NCBI GenBank assembly: GCA_963850425.1
Contig: CAWKLF010000007.1
Location: forward strand, 62,001 to 126,000
Direction of reading: 5' to 3'
Source: Gp1-AA133 sp963850425
GTDB taxonomy: Bacteria; Acidobacteriota; Terriglobia; Terriglobales; Acidobacteriaceae
DNA: 64,000 nt
In this document: positions 47,901-57,026 of the stretch, piece after piece
Numbering within the stretch: position 1 is the first letter of the stretch
Layout: the number at the start of each line of letters is the position of its first letter
Position numbers and translations under genes: made by a program
The notes under the pieces: model-generated
The model's input: the letters and a program-made list of their open reading frames with translations, nothing else
Told to the model about the DNA's origin: nothing
Database searches by the model: none

Positions 47901-48295
47901 GAGAACAGCTTGTTGTACGTCTGTATGATCGCGTCTTCTTCTTTCGATCCCACATAGAAGCGCACAATCAGCATGCTCATGCCCGGCTGACTGATGGAAT
48001 AGACATACTCCACGCCCGGAACTTCGCGCAGCAACCTCTCCATGGGAAGGCTGACTCGTTGAGAAATCTCTTCCGGTGATGCCCCCGGCATCTGCACGAA
48101 TACATCGAGCATGGGGACGACAATCTGCGGTTCTTCTTCGCGGGGAGTCTCCAGGATGCTGAAAGCGCCTAGAAGCAGCGCAGCCACGATCACCAACGGC
48201 GTCAGCTTCGAATCAATGAAGCCGTGAGCGATGCGTCCCGCCAATCGGAGGCCGTGCTCGGATTGTTTTGGTGAGCTAGCCCCTTCGTCTTTCAT
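44993..48295 (-). CDS. RND efflux transporter permease
   Basis: 1100-residue inner-membrane pump of the AcrB/MMPL superfamily with the usual two halves: membrane helix 1 (LTPLVIVAALLLGAFSILETPREEEPQ), a large periplasmic porter domain, helices 2-6 with the proton-relay Asp pair in GILVDDAIVVVENIVRHFR, a second periplasmic loop and helices 7-12. The porter region PGASPEEISQRVSLPMERLL is typical of the family. The substrate cannot be read from sequence. Its start overlaps the adaptor stop by four bases; the operon is OsmC-TolC-adaptor-pump. Confidence 0.92.
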   Translation of the reverse strand: MKDEGASSPKQSEHGLRLAGRIAHGFIDSKLTPLVIVAALLLGAFSILETPREEEPQIVVPMLDVFVQMPGASPEEISQRVSLPMERLLREVPGVEYVYSISQPGMSMLIVRFYVGSKEEDAIIQTYNKLFSNFDRIPPGVSQPIIKVRSINDVPIMALTLWGKNYDSYHLRRIAGELENSLKQLDDVSETSIIGGQPRQVRVVLDTQRLAAYGLTPAAVANQLQSANSRSDVGSFARDNREFQVEAGRFFTRTEDLQQVVVGVHASRPVYLRDVVGKLEDGPAEPNSYVMFANARGGTGQTAGAEYPAVTITLAKRKGTNATIISERVLEKVSSLHGYVLPNDLDITITRNYGETAKDKSNELLKHLLIATLSVTLLIALALGWRESGVVLLAVPVTLALTLAVFYLYGYTLNRVTLFALIFSIGILVDDAIVVVENIVRHFRLPGSRGRPLAEVAVEAVDEVGNPTILATFAVIGAILPMAFVRGLMGPYMRPIPVGASAAMLFSLMVAFVVSPWAALRLLRNYAGEGGHDKHETEGWTTRLYRRVMNPLILDARRRWMFLGGVVMLLLAAVAFVPLKWVRVKMLPFDNKSEFQVIIDMPDGTPLEQTTRVAQALGNYLGQQPEVTNYQIYAGTSGPYNFNGLVRHYFLRRKPNQADIQVNLLSRHDRKAQSHEIARRLRPELDKIAQPFGARIKVAEVPPGPPVLQTLVAEVYGPDYKSQIELAAQIKKVFQQTPGVVDVDWYVEDPQTKYDLKVDLDKAALHGISPADVTRTLQVGLSGASAGLLHDPNSREDVPIEVRLARSDRSGIENLENLKLPTASGGQIALQEVTDLRQTTIDTSVYRKNLQPVVYVTGDVAGGEESPVYAIMKMSDAIDKIKLADGYAVKQYKGTTMPDRSDRLSMKWDGEWHITVEVFRDLGLAFAAVLVLIYVLVVGWFRSFVTPLVIMAPIPLTLVGILPAHALMGAFFTATSMIGFIAGAGIIVRNSIILVDFIELRRSQGMSLEDAVVDAGAVRFRPMLLTAAAVVVGASVILFDPIFQGLALSLMAGEVASTVLSRMAVPVLYYLSQRGHSLPPLHPHSPENVAECETPHCEIA

Positions 48296-49422
48296 TGCCG
48301 GACCTCGATGCGCTTGCCGCCGAGGTCAAGCTCGCCGGGCTTTGACACAAGGTGCTCACCCTCCTGAAGACCTGCCAATACTTCCACGACCGAGCCCGCC
48401 GTCTTTCCCAGGGTGACGTAGCGGAGGTTTGCGATCTTGTTCTGGTCGAGTACGTAAACTCCTTGCAGTTGACCGCGCTCAACGACCGCAGTTTGCGGAA
48501 TGAGCAGTGCCGACCGATTACCCCGAGAGAATTGTGCTCGGCCGAACAGACCCGATCGCAGCCGCGTACCCGCAGGTAATTCGATCTTCACTAGGAAACT
48601 GCGGCTGCCGGAGTCGGCGGTAGGCACGATTTGTACGACTTTTCCTTTTTGCTGTGGGGTTTCCAATGCGTCCACTATGACCGGCACCTGCTCACCCAAC
48701 CGGACGTACCGCAGATCGTTTTCATTAACTGCAGATTCCAGTCGATAATGTCCCAAGCCTTCGATTGTGAATACTGGGAGGCCAGGACTCGCCAACATGC
48801 CCGGATCGGCTTTCTTCTCGGTGATGACTCCATCAAATGGGGCAAGAATCCGCGTGTATGAAAGCGATGTGTGCGCCTCCGCTAACGCTGCTTTTGCTTG
48901 TGCCTGACCCGCACGAGTCATGTCGCGATGCGCCAGTGCCGCCTGGTAGCGCGCCTTTACTTCATCGAATTCCTGTGGACTGACTGATTTTCTGTCGTAG
49001 AGAGTTTGGTAACGCGTCAGTGTCGATTGAGCGAGGGCCAAGTCGGAATCTGACGCGGCCAGTTCCTGCTGAGCTGCGCTTTCGCCCGCCGTAGCGCGGT
49101 CCACCGCGGCCCGAGGTTGAGCATCGTCGAGGACCGCCAGCACCTGCCCGCGCTGTACATGGTCTCCTTCATGTACGCGCAGTTCTACGATGTTCCCCAT
49201 CGTCTGGCTTGCAAGCTGGCTCGTTTGCGCTGCGCGTATGGTTCCCACTGCTTCCAACAAATCGGGGCTGTCTGCACGTTGTACTGGGAACACGGAGACA
49301 CTGCGCACGGTCTCCGGGACCGAAGGCTGTGCAGTCCGCTCACTGGAACACCCGCTTAGCCCGCCTGCGATAGCCGCCGTCAGAGGAACTAGATGTAAGA
49401 GAATGGATCTTGCGCGAATCAT
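48292..49422 (-). CDS. RND efflux periplasmic adaptor (lipoprotein)
   Basis: 376 residues. The N terminus has a lipobox-like GLSGCSSE, so it is probably lipid-anchored. A barrel-sandwich domain with RAAQTSQLASQTMGNIVELRV and ILAPFDGVITEKKADPG flanks a helical hairpin; beta-barrel and membrane-proximal domains follow. It links the pump (next gene, four-base overlap) to the TolC-like channel (upstream gene, four-base overlap). Confidence 0.9.
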   Translation of the reverse strand: MIRARSILLHLVPLTAAIAGGLSGCSSERTAQPSVPETVRSVSVFPVQRADSPDLLEAVGTIRAAQTSQLASQTMGNIVELRVHEGDHVQRGQVLAVLDDAQPRAAVDRATAGESAAQQELAASDSDLALAQSTLTRYQTLYDRKSVSPQEFDEVKARYQAALAHRDMTRAGQAQAKAALAEAHTSLSYTRILAPFDGVITEKKADPGMLASPGLPVFTIEGLGHYRLESAVNENDLRYVRLGEQVPVIVDALETPQQKGKVVQIVPTADSGSRSFLVKIELPAGTRLRSGLFGRAQFSRGNRSALLIPQTAVVERGQLQGVYVLDQNKIANLRYVTLGKTAGSVVEVLAGLQEGEHLVSKPGELDLGGKRIEVRQ

Positions 49423-50795
49423 GGCATCACCACCGGAGATTGAATATTTAAAGTGCCGCTCGCCAACTCAAGACTGGCGTAGCTGGTATGAAACCGATAG
49501 ACAGCTTCCCAATAGTCCGTCTGGCTGCGTTGCGCCGCTTCTTCCGCACCCAAAAGATCGGTCACGGTAGTAAGCCCGCCGTCGTAGCGGTCTTGGTTGA
49601 TACGCAGACTGCCCTGTGCCTGCGCGATGACGGCTCGCGCAACCTCAACTTCCTGCCGAGCAGAGTCCAAGTTGTAATAAGCACGCCGGACTTCCAGGCG
49701 AACGCCATCGCTCGCCACTTGTTTCATCGACGTGACTTTCTCTTGCAGCGCGCGTTCACGAGCTAGTTCTGCCCGTTTTGCTCCACCCTGGAAAAGGTCG
49801 ATCTGCATCTCCACCCCGCCGAGCCAGTTGTTTCCTCCACCGCCCGCCACGAACGTTGGGTTATCCAGCTCCCAACCGGCGAAGGCGTTCACCCGCGGGC
49901 CAAACGATGACTTTGCGATTGCAACGCTCTGCCGCTGAGCTGATTCTTCGGATTGAATGCGCTTCAAGTCTGGTCGATTCGTCAGAGCGAGTTTCTCGAC
50001 ATCCCGAAGAACGGGAACCGGAAGCGTGGGTTCCGTCAGAGTCTCCGTCGGTTGAAACGAGGAATCCATCGGCACTCCCAGAGCCGTATTCAACTCGGCC
50101 CGAACCAAGTCCAGATTGTTCCTGGCCCGAATGAGTTCCTGCTGTCGCGCTGCCATACGCACCTTCGCGGTCAGGAGGTCTGATTCCACGACCAAGCCGG
50201 CGTCGAATCGTGACTGACTGCGGTCCAGAATTGACTGGGACGTTTTTATGGCCTGCTCAGCAAGCTCGACTTGCTTCGTCGCCAGCAATGCGCCGTAATA
50301 TGCATTGACGACTCGGAATACGATCTCTTGCTCGGTACGCTCCAGCTGATGCCCGACAGCTTCGTTCATCTGCTTTGCCCGATTCACGCCGTGCCAACTG
50401 GCAAAGGAGTCAAACAGATTCCAGGTTCCTCCGAAACGCGTGCTGAAGTTCCCAAGGGGCAATGGAGTGTTGAGCTTGTTCAGCGAGAAATCATCAGCCG
50501 TGAAACGTTGCTGCCGTAATCTGCTGCCAAATACATAAACAGGATCGTTCCCGCGTGTCGCAGTCTCTGAGAACGTTACTCGCGGCATGAGAACCGATCG
50601 CGCTTCGCGAACGTCCGCGGACGATACTCTAGTGTCAGCGACCGCCGCCTTGCGCATCGGGTTTTTCTCCAGCGCGATCCTCACGGCCTGCTGAAGCGTC
50701 AGGGGCGAGGGATCAACGGTTTGTTGAGCCTGAACGGCTAGCGAAACCCACAGTGCGACCGTGGCCACAACGACGAATTTGAGGGGAATCTTCAA
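49419..50795 (-). CDS. TolC-family outer-membrane efflux channel
   Basis: 458 residues with a signal peptide (FVVVATVALWVSLAVQAQ) and two outer-membrane-efflux-protein repeats (LTLQQAVRIALEKNP; LALTNRPDLKRIQSEE). The start was set at TTG 50795 because it overlaps the OsmC stop as TTGA and has GGAG nearby; a GTG at 50831 would add 12 residues. It is the outer-membrane component of the tripartite pump encoded by the next two genes. Confidence 0.88.
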   Translation of the reverse strand: MKIPLKFVVVATVALWVSLAVQAQQTVDPSPLTLQQAVRIALEKNPMRKAAVADTRVSSADVREARSVLMPRVTFSETATRGNDPVYVFGSRLRQQRFTADDFSLNKLNTPLPLGNFSTRFGGTWNLFDSFASWHGVNRAKQMNEAVGHQLERTEQEIVFRVVNAYYGALLATKQVELAEQAIKTSQSILDRSQSRFDAGLVVESDLLTAKVRMAARQQELIRARNNLDLVRAELNTALGVPMDSSFQPTETLTEPTLPVPVLRDVEKLALTNRPDLKRIQSEESAQRQSVAIAKSSFGPRVNAFAGWELDNPTFVAGGGGNNWLGGVEMQIDLFQGGAKRAELARERALQEKVTSMKQVASDGVRLEVRRAYYNLDSARQEVEVARAVIAQAQGSLRINQDRYDGGLTTVTDLLGAEEAAQRSQTDYWEAVYRFHTSYASLELASGTLNIQSPVVMP

Positions 50796-51259
50796 CTCCG
50801 GACTCCAGCAGTTTGGGTCGCCTTTATCCACTCAGTCTTCTCTTCGACGATCTCGTAGGTCGTGTGGAAACTCGCCGTCTTTTGCACCATGGCCCCTACA
50901 GAGCAGTATTTTTCTTCGGAGAGACGAATCGCCTCCTCCAAAGCCGCGACATCAATCTCGTAGCCGGTGACTACGTGGTGAATCCGCACGGCCGTGAACA
51001 CTTGCGGTGGGCGGTCCGGCTGATCCGCCTCCACCCGAACTTCGTACCCAGTGACTTTCTGGTGATACTTCTGGCGCAGAACGGTGATGACATCGAACGC
51101 GGTGCAACCGGCCAGCCCCGCCGCAACCAGTTCGATTGGTTTCGGACCGGTTCCACCAGCCGCATCGTCCAGCAGGAGATTGTGGCCACTGCCGGTGAGT
51201 GCCACGAACTGCCTCTGCTGCCTAAGTGCTTGAGTCAGTTCAACTTTGGCGCTGATCAT
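50792..51259 (-). CDS. OsmC/Ohr-family protein
   Basis: 155 residues with the OsmC fold: GPKPIELVAAGLAGCTAFDVI (first Cys) and KYCSVGAMVQKT (second Cys). These are the two reactive cysteines that reduce organic hydroperoxides in the family (established). It is co-transcribed with the efflux system, which suggests a thiol or oxidant stress role. Confidence 0.88.
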   Translation of the reverse strand: MISAKVELTQALRQQRQFVALTGSGHNLLLDDAAGGTGPKPIELVAAGLAGCTAFDVITVLRQKYHQKVTGYEVRVEADQPDRPPQVFTAVRIHHVVTGYEIDVAALEEAIRLSEEKYCSVGAMVQKTASFHTTYEIVEEKTEWIKATQTAGVRS

Positions 51260-51370
51260 GATTGCCCTCCTATGCTTTTATCGACTAGGAACACGAATAA
51301 ATGCAGAAGGCTGGATTTTGTTACAGGAAAAATTCGACAAAAGAAGGGGGCGAAACGAGTGGACTTTGGT

Positions 51371-52324
51371 TTACGGCCGAACGGTCGCCACAGCTCGGGC
51401 GTAGTTCTTCATCAGTTCCCTCCGGAGCCTAACCGCAGATCTCCCAGAGGGGCTCTCTGCTGGCGACTTCCGGCATTGTTCAATCGTTGCTTCGAGACTT
51501 GCCAGAAACACTTTGCACGGCCCGCATCCGTCAAGATGCCTTTCCAGTTCCTCACAAAGAGAGTCGTCCAACTGCTCATCAAGGTAGTTCGAGAGTTCGG
51601 CAAACATGGCCTTACAACGTTTTGGTTTGGGTTCGTCGGCAGAGGCGCCCTGCGGCACTGCGGCGCCGGTGTTGCGACCCGCCCGCGGTTTCCACGCTTT
51701 CATTAGTTCCTTCCGGACGAACAGCCTGGCGCGGTGTAGTCGAACCCGAACCGTTCCTGCGCGCAGCCCTGTGATCTCCGCCACATCTTCGTCGGTGAGT
51801 CCCTCCATGTCTCGTAACACCAGGACAATGCGATATTGGGCGGGTAATTTCTGGATTGCCTCCCGCAACATTCCGGCCTCTTCGCTTCTAATCGCGAACC
51901 TTTCCGGGTTGATTCCGCTTTCGGAACTCAATTTCTCCAATTCCCGCCGATCCGGCATCAATTCTTCGAGAGAGAGTTCTCGATTCGGTGCGAACTTGCT
52001 TCGGCGCCGGCTCATCAGGCAGCGGGTCTTTGCCACCTTATAAAGCCAGACAACAAGCGCCTTGGGGCTGTCAAATTTGGGCAGGAGTGGAACTGACTTC
52101 AAGAGAACTTCCTGCATGGTGTCTTCGGCGTCCTGGCGCTGACCGCAGACCCTCATGCTGAAGGAAAACACGGTGTTTTGCAGCAGGGCCAGAGCTTGTT
52201 CCAAGGCTTGATCATCGCCTCGCTGCATGAGCTGAACCGCTTGTTCTATTTCGGAGCGCATCCGGATCAATGTAGCACTTCTGTCACCTGCCCTTTCGTA
52301 ATCACCCTTGTGGTCCGAAATCAC
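51371..52324 (-). CDS. ECF-type sigma factor fused to a zinc-finger (zf-HC2) domain
   Basis: 317 residues: sigma region 2 (about 25-110; QDAEDTMQEVLLK, LVVWLYKVAKTRCL), region 4 (about 150-210; LPAQYRIVLVLRDMEGLTDEDVAEI, GTVRVRLHRARL) and a C-terminal anti-sigma-like zinc-binding domain (about 238-290) with C...CEELERHLDGCGPC, the HxxxCxxC motif. In most systems this ZAS domain is a separate anti-sigma factor; here it is on the same chain, so the sigma factor may sense metal or redox state by itself (CorE-like logic, inference). It starts at GTG 52324; ATG 52261 is possible. It is upstream of the OsmC-efflux genes on the same strand. Confidence 0.8.
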   Translation of the reverse strand: MISDHKGDYERAGDRSATLIRMRSEIEQAVQLMQRGDDQALEQALALLQNTVFSFSMRVCGQRQDAEDTMQEVLLKSVPLLPKFDSPKALVVWLYKVAKTRCLMSRRRSKFAPNRELSLEELMPDRRELEKLSSESGINPERFAIRSEEAGMLREAIQKLPAQYRIVLVLRDMEGLTDEDVAEITGLRAGTVRVRLHRARLFVRKELMKAWKPRAGRNTGAAVPQGASADEPKPKRCKAMFAELSNYLDEQLDDSLCEELERHLDGCGPCKVFLASLEATIEQCRKSPAESPSGRSAVRLRRELMKNYARAVATVRP

Positions 52325-52379
52325 GTGGGGACGTGCCTTAAGTCACAGCAACGCAAAGGCGGCGTTCTTTAGCATATTC

Positions 52380-52405
52380 CATAGTTTCGAAGTATCGAAA
52401 CTATG
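52380..52405. promoter_or_regulatory. Perfect 26-bp palindrome between divergent operons
   Basis: Arms CATAGTTTCGA and TCGAAACTATG with a four-base AGTA spacer. It lies between the sigma factor start (52324, minus) and the cytochrome start (52436, plus). The AT-rich ends and central TCGA pattern suit an ArsR-family dimer, and an ArsR gene closes the plus-strand operon at 58633. Probably an operator for both directions. Confidence 0.7.
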
Positions 52406-52435
52406 CAGTAGCGCAACCAGTAGTCTGGAGGATAA

Positions 52436-52786
52436 ATGAAACGGCGTCATTCTTGGTTCATAACGATGGTCGTTCTGGGATTGTTGGTTGTAGCGAGCGG
52501 CTCGGCAGCAGCCCAGACTGCGAATGGCAAAGAGCTCTATCGCAACAACTGCAAGGTTTGTCACGACAAAGGGTCACCGCAGGGCCAATACACTCCAATG
52601 ACCCTTACACAGGACCAGTGGAGAACGTTCTTCAAGGTCAAGCTGCTTTCGTCTCACAAGAGTGTGATACATCCGAAAACCGGTGGCAAACTCCTGGAGC
52701 AACTCACTCCGGACCAGATGAAGGCGATTCAGCGGTTTGCAATCGACCACGCCGCGGATTCCGAGCAACCCGCCACTTGTGGTTAG
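52436..52786 (+). CDS. Small exported mono-haem c-type cytochrome
   Basis: 116 residues with a signal peptide (FITMVVLGLLVVASGSAAA) and one CKVCH haem-binding motif (Cys39, Cys42, His43). Met residues in the following stretch (TPMTL, PDQMKAI) could give the sixth ligand. GGAGG precedes the ATG. It is the first gene of the respiratory operon and may pass electrons in the periplasm between the molybdoenzyme and other carriers (inference). Confidence 0.88.
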   Translation: MKRRHSWFITMVVLGLLVVASGSAAAQTANGKELYRNNCKVCHDKGSPQGQYTPMTLTQDQWRTFFKVKLLSSHKSVIHPKTGGKLLEQLTPDQMKAIQRFAIDHAADSEQPATCG

Positions 52787-52831
52787 CCAATGGCCATGGC
52801 CATTCCAAAAAAGGATCGAGAGGCTAAAGTC

Positions 52832-54715
52832 ATGCGTAAATTCTTACCGTTTCTCATAACTTGCATATTCTTGCTCACGTCTATGGGGTCAGCTCAGACT
52901 TCACCGGCTGGCACCTCGCAACCTCCTGCAGCGCCCGATGAGAATGCTCAGTTACGGCAGGAAGTTGAACAAATGAAGAAAGCAGTTGCCGCCATGGAGG
53001 AGCGTCTGGCCGCGCAGGAAAAGGCAACGCAAGAGAAGGCCGCGCAAGAAAAGAAAGATGAGGCCAAACAACAGCCTGCAGCAGAGCAACAAAGCACAGC
53101 CGAGCTTGCCGCTACGGTGAAAGACCTTGACCACCGTATTTCTCAGACCGAACGCCGCGGTGCAATGGATCGCATCAACTTCACCGGTGACTACCGTTTT
53201 GAAGCTCACTCCATCTGGGGAAGCGTGCCCGCGCACTATGACGGCATGCAACTGCAAAACCTGATGGTAAAAACTCTCTGGCTGTTCACACCCACATCCC
53301 AGGGCGGCATGGGAATGACCTTCGACCCCAGCCTGCTCAACTCGATGACCCCCACACAGTTTGCAGGGTTCGTCGGTCAGACAGTGCAGCAGAACTACAG
53401 TCAATACCAGTTTTACAGCGGCAACCTCACGTTCAATCAACTAAAGGCGTCGGTCGGGCAATTCTCGCCACAAATGCAGCAGATGCTCACGAGCTATCTG
53501 TCCCAGGCTCCGGGCGTCCTTCAGAACGCATACAGCAATGACACCAACATCCTGTACACGAACCGGCTGCGCCTCAACGTGGACTCAAGAATCAACGATG
53601 ATCTGAGCGTCACGGCACGGCTCAGCATGTACAAAGCATGGGGCGATTCGACCGGTGTGCAGGTCTTCAATGGCCAGCCCTCATCGATGAATATCGACGG
53701 CACCACCGCCGGTGTCCCCAACAGCGATATGTTGCGGGTGGAACGAGCCTACTTCACATGGAACCATGTTGGCGGCTCGCCCCTGTATCTCTCTATCGGC
53801 AGACGGCCATCTACCGAAGGTCCGCCACTCAACTTCCGCGAGGACGAACCCCGCGGCGGCACGCCCTCCGGCGCGCTGATCGACTTTCAGTTCGACGGCA
53901 TCACCGTTGGATATCACTTTAATGACAACATGGTTTGGCGGCTGTGCTACGGCGTGGGCTATCAATCTGGTTTTGGCAACGGGAATATCCTGAAGTCCCC
54001 TGCTGACCGACTGAAGGATACTCATCTGCTCGGCGCGAATCTAGACCTCTACAGCACCGAAAAGACCTTTCTCCAGGCGACCTATGCGCACGCTTTCGAC
54101 GTCACCGACGGCTTTAACGGTCTGTTGGTACTTCCCGTGAATCCAGTCACCGGAGACGCGGTGAACGCTCCCGTCGTGATGCGCTATACGCCCTCCACGA
54201 ATTTGGGCGCCATCAATCTTTTTGGCCTCAATCTGAACCGTCGGGTGGGAGACGTCGATCTTTACCTGAGCGGTAACTACTCCGGAACCCGGCCCAACGG
54301 GATTACCAGTCCCTTTGGCGGGCTCATGTCCGATCCGTTTGAGACGCCGGTCAACCGTGACGGTGGCATGTTCTACGCGGGAGTTCGTTATAACTTCCCC
54401 CAGAACGACGGCCGCACGAAAATTGGGTTCGAGTTCAACCATGGCACGAAGTACTGGTTTAACTTCGCCCAGGCGGCAGACGACATCATCGCCCCCAAGA
54501 CAGATACTCGCGGCAACGTTTATGAAACCTACCTCACCCATCGCATCTACGAACGTTTCATCGTGAAGCTGGGGTACATCCGCTACAACTACGACTATTC
54601 GGGTTCCGGGTGGCACGTTGGGGCTCCTAAGGACCTTGACACCGTATCGATCCTGGGATTCCCGACCTACAAAGACGCCTCGATGCTTACGCTTGGAATG
54701 ACAGTACGTTTCTGA
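52832..54715 (+). CDS. DUF3373-like outer-membrane porin
   Basis: 627 residues: signal peptide, a coiled coil (about 40-105, Gln/Glu/Ala-rich), then a beta-barrel with alternating strands (MDRINFTGDYRFEAHSIWG, LRLNVDSRINDDLSVTARLSMY, LGMTVRF at the C terminus ending in Phe as outer-membrane barrels do). ATG 52832 was preferred to ATG 52790 for GAGAGG upstream. It lies between a cytochrome and a molybdoenzyme; a conduit or substrate porin role is inferred. Confidence 0.8.
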   Translation: MRKFLPFLITCIFLLTSMGSAQTSPAGTSQPPAAPDENAQLRQEVEQMKKAVAAMEERLAAQEKATQEKAAQEKKDEAKQQPAAEQQSTAELAATVKDLDHRISQTERRGAMDRINFTGDYRFEAHSIWGSVPAHYDGMQLQNLMVKTLWLFTPTSQGGMGMTFDPSLLNSMTPTQFAGFVGQTVQQNYSQYQFYSGNLTFNQLKASVGQFSPQMQQMLTSYLSQAPGVLQNAYSNDTNILYTNRLRLNVDSRINDDLSVTARLSMYKAWGDSTGVQVFNGQPSSMNIDGTTAGVPNSDMLRVERAYFTWNHVGGSPLYLSIGRRPSTEGPPLNFREDEPRGGTPSGALIDFQFDGITVGYHFNDNMVWRLCYGVGYQSGFGNGNILKSPADRLKDTHLLGANLDLYSTEKTFLQATYAHAFDVTDGFNGLLVLPVNPVTGDAVNAPVVMRYTPSTNLGAINLFGLNLNRRVGDVDLYLSGNYSGTRPNGITSPFGGLMSDPFETPVNRDGGMFYAGVRYNFPQNDGRTKIGFEFNHGTKYWFNFAQAADDIIAPKTDTRGNVYETYLTHRIYERFIVKLGYIRYNYDYSGSGWHVGAPKDLDTVSILGFPTYKDASMLTLGMTVRF

Positions 54716-54797
54716 GTGAACAACCACGGCTGGAGGCCGGAGCGATTCCGTCCTCCAGTCTGCCCATCATCAGGGTTCGAGCACCGAGGGCGCCGCA

Positions 54798-57023
54798 ATG
54801 ACCACGAAAATCACACGCCGCGGATTTCTAAAAGCCACATCTACGGTGGCTGCATTGACCAGCGCTGGTGCCCCCACCGTCAAAGCTCAGTCCCACCCGC
54901 CCTCATGGCGCGGGGACACAAGAGTTGAGCAGATCGCCACCAATTGCGAAATGTGTTTCTGGCGTTGTGGAGTGATGGCGGAAGTTGCAGACGGCAAAGT
55001 CCTCAAGTTAGCGGGGAATCCGCAGCACCCTCTTACCAAGGGTCAGTTGTGCGCCCGCGGGAACGCCGGGACCCAACTTCTCTACGATCCCGATCGTCTG
55101 AAATATCCCCTGATTCGCACCGGCAAGCGCGGTGAAGGCAAATTCCGACGCGCTTCCTGGGACGAGGCCCTCGACTTCTTCGCGATGCACTTGAAAGACA
55201 TAAAGCAGAAATACGGCGCCGAGAGCGTCGGCTTCTTCCCGCACGGCGTGGCCGCTGGCTTCTTCGGTACGTTGATGAAGGCTTACGGGACGCCCAATGC
55301 AGCCGAACCTGCATTCGCACAGTGCCGCGGACCGCGCGACATCGCCTATCAACTCACTTTCGGACGTGCCGTAAATTCCCCCGAGCCCGTGGACCTGGAG
55401 GAGTCGAAGTGTATCGTTCTGATCGGTAGCCACATCGGAGAGAACGTCTTCACTTCGCAGGTCACGAATTTCATAACAGGTCTACAGCGAGGTGCGAAGC
55501 TGATCGTCGTTGACCCTCGCTTTTCCACCGCCGCCTCCAAAGCTGATCACTGGCTTCCCATCAAGCCCGGAACGGACATCGCATTGTTGCTGGCATGGAC
55601 GAACGTTCTCATCGCTGAGAATCTCTACGACAAGGAGTACATCGAGCAATACGCCACAGGGATAAAGGAACTCGAAGCTCACGCAAAAGACTTTAGCCCG
55701 GAATGGGCGGAATCGATCACCGAGATTCCAGTCGCGCAGATTCGCGAAACCGCTCACCTGATGGCAGAGGCCAAACCTGCCGTCGCCATCCATCCTGGAA
55801 GGCACGTGACTTGGTACGGCGACGATACGCAGCGTGCTCGCGCCATGGCCATTCTGACTGCCCTGCTCGGAGCCTATGGCCGCAAAGGAGGCATGTTCCT
55901 GCCCACCAAAGTGAAGCAGGGACGAATTCCCCTTCCTCCGATGCCGGAATCAGAGCGTGGGCGCGCTGACGGCGCAGGAACCAAATATCCATTGGCAACC
56001 GAGGAGTCACAGGGGCTTACGCAGGGCCTGGTGCAGGCCACGATGAACGCGAGCCCTTATCCGATCAAGGGCTGGGTTGTGTACGGACAGAACATTCTGG
56101 AGAGCATTCCGCAACGACAAAACACTCTGAAAGCCATTGAACAATTGGAGTTCATGGCCGTCGTCGATGTCCTGCCCGTTGAACAGACTAACTACGCCGA
56201 TCTTGTTCTCCCGGAAGCGACCTACCTGGAGCGTTATGATCCGCCGGCCGTCGTCACAACCTCGAAACGTCCATTCGTTGCGATTCGGCAACCAGCCATC
56301 GACCCCTTGTATGAGTCGAAGCCCGGTTGGTGGATAGCGAAGCAGTTGGCGAATCGCATGGGACTTGCGGATTACTTCCCGTGGAAAGACCCTGAAGACC
56401 ATCTATCGCGATTGGTGCAGCCACTCGGAATCAACTTGGCAGAACTGAAATCGTTGGGCGCTGTGTCCTTCGATGGCCATCCTTATATCGACGACCGCAA
56501 GGAAGAAGATGGTCCAATTTTCCCCACACAAAGCGGAAAGATCGAACTGGTCTCGTCCGTATTGAAGGACTTGAATTTTGACCCGCTACCGAAGTTCACG
56601 TCAGTCGAGCAACCACCTCCGGGATACATGCGGCTGATTTATGGCCGTGCTCCGATGCATTCGTTCTCGCGCTCAGAAAACAATTCGTGGTTGGACGACC
56701 TGATGCCTGAAAATCAGATCTGGATCAACGTCGAGTTCGCAGCCAAGGCAGGGATCAAGAATGGACAGGTCGTCATACTTGAGAACCAGGATGGAGCCAA
56801 GAGTCTGCCGATTGCAGTACGGGCAACGGAGGGGATTCGCAACGATTGTGCATACATGGTCCACGGGTTCGGCACGCGAGCGAAAAGTCTCACCAAAGCC
56901 TACAAGAGAGGCGCTTCGGATACGGAGCTGATCACTCGCGTTTCCATCGATCCCATCATGGGTGCGACAGGCATGCGCGTGAATTTCGTGCGCGTGCTAC
57001 CCACCACAGGGGAGAGGAACTAG
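54798..57023 (+). CDS. Tat-exported molybdopterin oxidoreductase (PhsA/PsrA-like)
   Basis: 741 residues. Twin-arginine signal TRRGFLK; a [4Fe-4S] binding motif CEMCFWRCGV...GQLCARG near residues 50-90; molybdopterin domains; a probable Mo-ligand Cys in AFAQCRGPRD (about residue 176); and a C-terminal dinucleotide-binding domain (MPENQIWINVEFAAKAGI). The nearest class by look is the thiosulfate/polysulfide reductase group of the DMSO-reductase family; arsenate or other oxyanion use cannot be excluded. It forms a three-subunit unit with the ferredoxin and cytochrome b that follow. Confidence 0.9.
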   Translation: MTTKITRRGFLKATSTVAALTSAGAPTVKAQSHPPSWRGDTRVEQIATNCEMCFWRCGVMAEVADGKVLKLAGNPQHPLTKGQLCARGNAGTQLLYDPDRLKYPLIRTGKRGEGKFRRASWDEALDFFAMHLKDIKQKYGAESVGFFPHGVAAGFFGTLMKAYGTPNAAEPAFAQCRGPRDIAYQLTFGRAVNSPEPVDLEESKCIVLIGSHIGENVFTSQVTNFITGLQRGAKLIVVDPRFSTAASKADHWLPIKPGTDIALLLAWTNVLIAENLYDKEYIEQYATGIKELEAHAKDFSPEWAESITEIPVAQIRETAHLMAEAKPAVAIHPGRHVTWYGDDTQRARAMAILTALLGAYGRKGGMFLPTKVKQGRIPLPPMPESERGRADGAGTKYPLATEESQGLTQGLVQATMNASPYPIKGWVVYGQNILESIPQRQNTLKAIEQLEFMAVVDVLPVEQTNYADLVLPEATYLERYDPPAVVTTSKRPFVAIRQPAIDPLYESKPGWWIAKQLANRMGLADYFPWKDPEDHLSRLVQPLGINLAELKSLGAVSFDGHPYIDDRKEEDGPIFPTQSGKIELVSSVLKDLNFDPLPKFTSVEQPPPGYMRLIYGRAPMHSFSRSENNSWLDDLMPENQIWINVEFAAKAGIKNGQVVILENQDGAKSLPIAVRATEGIRNDCAYMVHGFGTRAKSLTKAYKRGASDTELITRVSIDPIMGATGMRVNFVRVLPTTGERN

Positions 57024-57026
57024 CCT

